From an uncultured Clostridiaceae bacterium (GTDB taxonomy: Bacteria > Bacillota > Clostridia > TANB77 > CAG-465), in NCBI GenBank assembly GCA_947381905.1, contig CANCXL010000014.1, positions 1 through 45,117 on the forward strand: a stretch of 45,117 nucleotides of DNA, written 5' to 3'. Within the stretch, counting starts at the first letter, position 1, and every line of letters begins with the position of its first letter. The notes beneath the pieces were generated by a model that searched no databases, was not told the origin of the DNA, and saw nothing but the letters and a program-made list of their open reading frames with translations. Of this stretch, positions 43,985 to 45,117 are shown in pieces. The position numbers and the translations under genes were made by a program.

Positions 43985-44043
43985 TAAAAAAGGAAGCTTA
44001 ATAACAATGAATTAAATAACCCAGGTTATTATTAAACTTCCTA
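43985..44043 (-). promoter_or_regulatory. Attenuator-like terminator in the leader of the 43521 gene
   Basis: On the minus strand AGGAAGTTTAATAATAAC pairs with GTTATTAAGCTTCCT, followed by TTTTTTATAT, an intrinsic terminator about 40 bases after the predicted start and about 55 bases before the ATG. An upstream hairpin (AGATATGT with ACATGTCT, near 44060-44081) could be part of the switch. Confidence 0.65.
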
Positions 44044-44088
44044 TAACAAAATTTATAAGACATGTCAAAAACATATCTGATTAACTAT

Positions 44089-44117
44089 ATTATATCATAA
44101 GATTACATAAATGTAAA
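44089..44117 (-). promoter_or_regulatory. Promoter of the attenuated leader
   Basis: On the minus strand: TTTACA (44112-44117), a 17-bp spacer ending TTATGA, and TATAAT (44089-44094), with the TGn extension. Confidence 0.8.
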
Positions 44118-44155
44118 AGATTTTTATATATTTTATAGAAAAAAGTTAAAATTTA

Positions 44156-44182
44156 AGAAGCAGTTTTTTAGTAACTGCTTCT
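44156..44182 (-). terminator. 3' hairpin of the 80-residue gene, copy 1
   Basis: AGAAGCAGTT pairs with AACTGCTTCT. The equivalent hairpin behind copy 2 (44833-44859) has AGAAGTAGTT with AACTACTTCT, so one C-G pair has become T-A by changes on both sides. The T tract on the minus strand is only moderate (TAAATTTTAACTTTTTT). Confidence 0.6.
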
Positions 44183-44262
44183 TTAGGTAAAATTATTTCC
44201 TATTTTTGACACATCCACCTTATTGTGATATACTTATATCAGTAGAATGTACTTAAATTTTG

Positions 44263-44505
44263 TTAGTCTTTTAAAGACTTTTTAAGTGTATTAAGTAAAT
44301 CTACTATTTTAGAAGATGCCTCGTACGCATCTTCTTTGTTTAGAACATATTCTAATTGTTCTATTATCTCATTATGAATTTCTTTTTGTTTACTTTTAGG
44401 AAAACTAAAAGAAAAAATTAATTCACATTGAATAAAAGAAATAAATGCGTCTCTGTTTGTAGCAAAGACACAGTTTAAAACTTCTAGTAAATAGTATTTA
44501 TCCAT
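44263..44505 (-). CDS. 80-residue protein, tandem paralog 1
   Basis: An acidic, helical, soluble protein (MDKYYLLEVLNCVFATNRDA...) with two cysteines and a KEDAYEASSKIVDLLNTLKK C-terminus. AAAGGAGA lies upstream of the ATG. It is transcribed from the promoter at 44737-44765 through a ~220-nt leader. An incomplete second copy follows at 44940-45117 with only three replacements in 58 shared residues, and a third is predicted left of the window. I do not recognise the family. Confidence 0.75.
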   Translation of the reverse strand: MDKYYLLEVLNCVFATNRDAFISFIQCELIFSFSFPKSKQKEIHNEIIEQLEYVLNKEDAYEASSKIVDLLNTLKKSLKD

Positions 44506-44636
44506 AATGCATTCTCCTTTCTATAATCTATCTATTTTAAAGATCTATAATAAAAAAATGTTCAAAACTAGCCTCCTTTTTGTAATTAACTAAATGTTAA
44601 ATAGGTGCTAATCTATAATTAAGATTATATAAAGGT

Positions 44637-44772
44637 TTAAAGTGTCTTTGCTAAAACTTAATTTGAATTTGAATTTAAAATAACTACAGTCGAAGTAATT
44701 ACTTCAAACCCAAAAAATAAAAGTTTGCCTAACTTAATTATACTATTTTTGGGCTAAAAATTCAATTTAGAT
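44637..44772. repeat. Right copy of the ~130-bp direct repeat
   Basis: Nearly identical to positions 1-133. It contains the perfect palindrome GAAGTAATTACTTC (the left copy has GAAGTAATTAATTC) and the promoter of the 80-residue gene. Confidence 0.85.
44737..44765 (-). promoter_or_regulatory. Promoter of the 80-residue paralog 1
   Basis: On the minus strand: TTGAAT (44760-44765), 17 bp, TATAAT (44737-44742), conserved in the repeat at positions 95-123. Confidence 0.75.
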
Positions 44773-44939
44773 AAAGGAGATAGTAGTATATAAAGATGTG
44801 ATGTAAAAATAGTGAAAAAATGCAAAAATTTAAGAAGTAGTTTTTTAGTAACTACTTCTCTAGATAAAATTATTTCCTATTTTTGACACATCCGCCTTAT
44901 TGTGATATACTTATATCAGTAGGAATTACTTAAATTTGT

Positions 44940-45117
44940 TTAGTCTTTAAAAGACTTTTTAAGTGTATTAAGTAAATCTACTATTTTAGAAGATGCCTGA
45001 TACGCATCTTCTTTATTTAGAACATATTCTATTTGTTCTATTATCTCATTGTGAATTTCTTTTTGTTTACTTTTAGGAAAACTAAAAGAAAATATTAATT
45101 CACATTGAATAAAAGAA
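44940..45117 (-). CDS. 80-residue protein, tandem paralog 2, cut by the window end
   Basis: The last 58 codons are present, from SFIQCELIFSFSFPKSKQKE to KKSFKD; the start lies beyond position 45117. Compared with paralog 1 there are about eight base changes, three of which change a residue (Leu/Ile, Glu/Gln, Leu/Phe), all conservative. The 3' region with its hairpin is also conserved, so the duplication included gene and 3' region. Confidence 0.8.
   Translation of the reverse strand, partial: SFIQCELIFSFSFPKSKQKEIHNEIIEQIEYVLNKEDAYQASSKIVDLLNTLKKSFKD

Larger units (their letters stand above)
44506..44939. other. Gene-free stretch between paralogs: leader, repeat, promoter and 3' region
   Basis: It holds the long leader of paralog 1 (44506-44728), the right copy of the repeat (44637-44772), its promoter, and the 3' region of paralog 2 including its hairpin at 44833-44859. 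A GGAGG followed by a TTG and a 6-codon frame lies near 44555-44576 on the minus strand; I could not decide if it is a leader peptide. Confidence 0.65.

Overview
The window is about three-quarters A+T and looks like a chromosomal segment, possibly a whole contig, from an endospore-forming Clostridia-type Firmicute. The support is a complete spoIIIA operon (AA to AH), a DUF2953-GerW (YtfI-YtfJ) sporulation pair, strong Shine-Dalgarno sites, promoters of TTGACA-17-TATAAT type and many U-tailed terminators. No rRNA, tRNA, CRISPR array, transposase or integrase is visible. The left edge (1-133) repeats a block near the right edge (44637-44772), so the contig probably ends in a repeat. A gut-type uncultured lineage is likely, but no finer taxonomy can be read from the sequence.

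Layout. 1-2043: a repeat with an outward promoter, then a protein with three RelA/SpoT-type HD modules. 2141-6897: spoIIIAA-AH, the ATPase, channel and ring proteins of the mother cell-forespore feeding tube. 7030-8672: two small membrane-anchored proteins and an orphan MshEN domain of the kind found on type II secretion/type IV pilus ATPases. 8748-12123: a YcgQ-C-like protein (minus) and secA. 12275-15433: a run of small genes (GNAT, HD hydrolase, DUF1653, YccF, zinc finger). 15723-20728: a block rich in nucleotide and phosphate chemistry (Nudix, RibD-C reductase, deoxyribosyltransferase-like, short pyrophosphatase, HAD nucleotidase). 20835-22228: nadD-like and nadE. 22366-27564: an ABC exporter with its own two-component system. 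27603-30101 (minus): a VirD4/TraG-like membrane ATPase with no conjugation genes beside it. 30275-31594: pth, L21 leader, rplU, rpmA. 31721-35675: unrecognised genes, one apparently frameshifted, and a beta-CASP metallo-beta-lactamase nuclease. 35931-38244: trpS-obg. 38450-41760: lemA, a divergent PAP2 protein and the DUF2953-GerW pair.

The right end (41845-45117) is different. It is entirely minus-strand, gene-poor, and made of short genes with long leaders. It holds two membrane proteins, each with a near-consensus promoter; one has a nested structured leader and the other a leader ending in a terminator hairpin. It also holds two copies of a candidate small RNA (each with its own promoter, a conserved core and a 3' hairpin), and tandem copies of an 80-residue protein whose 3' hairpin shows a compensatory base-pair change. 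The repeat at position 1 carries the same promoter pointing out of the window, which suggests a further copy there. This island, and the isolated VirD4-like ATPase whose partners may include the membrane proteins of the island, are the best candidates for something undescribed.

Other notable points are an L27 without the usual Firmicutes N-terminal extension and without the Prp protease gene between rplU and rpmA, and a NadD-like protein with an altered HxGH motif.
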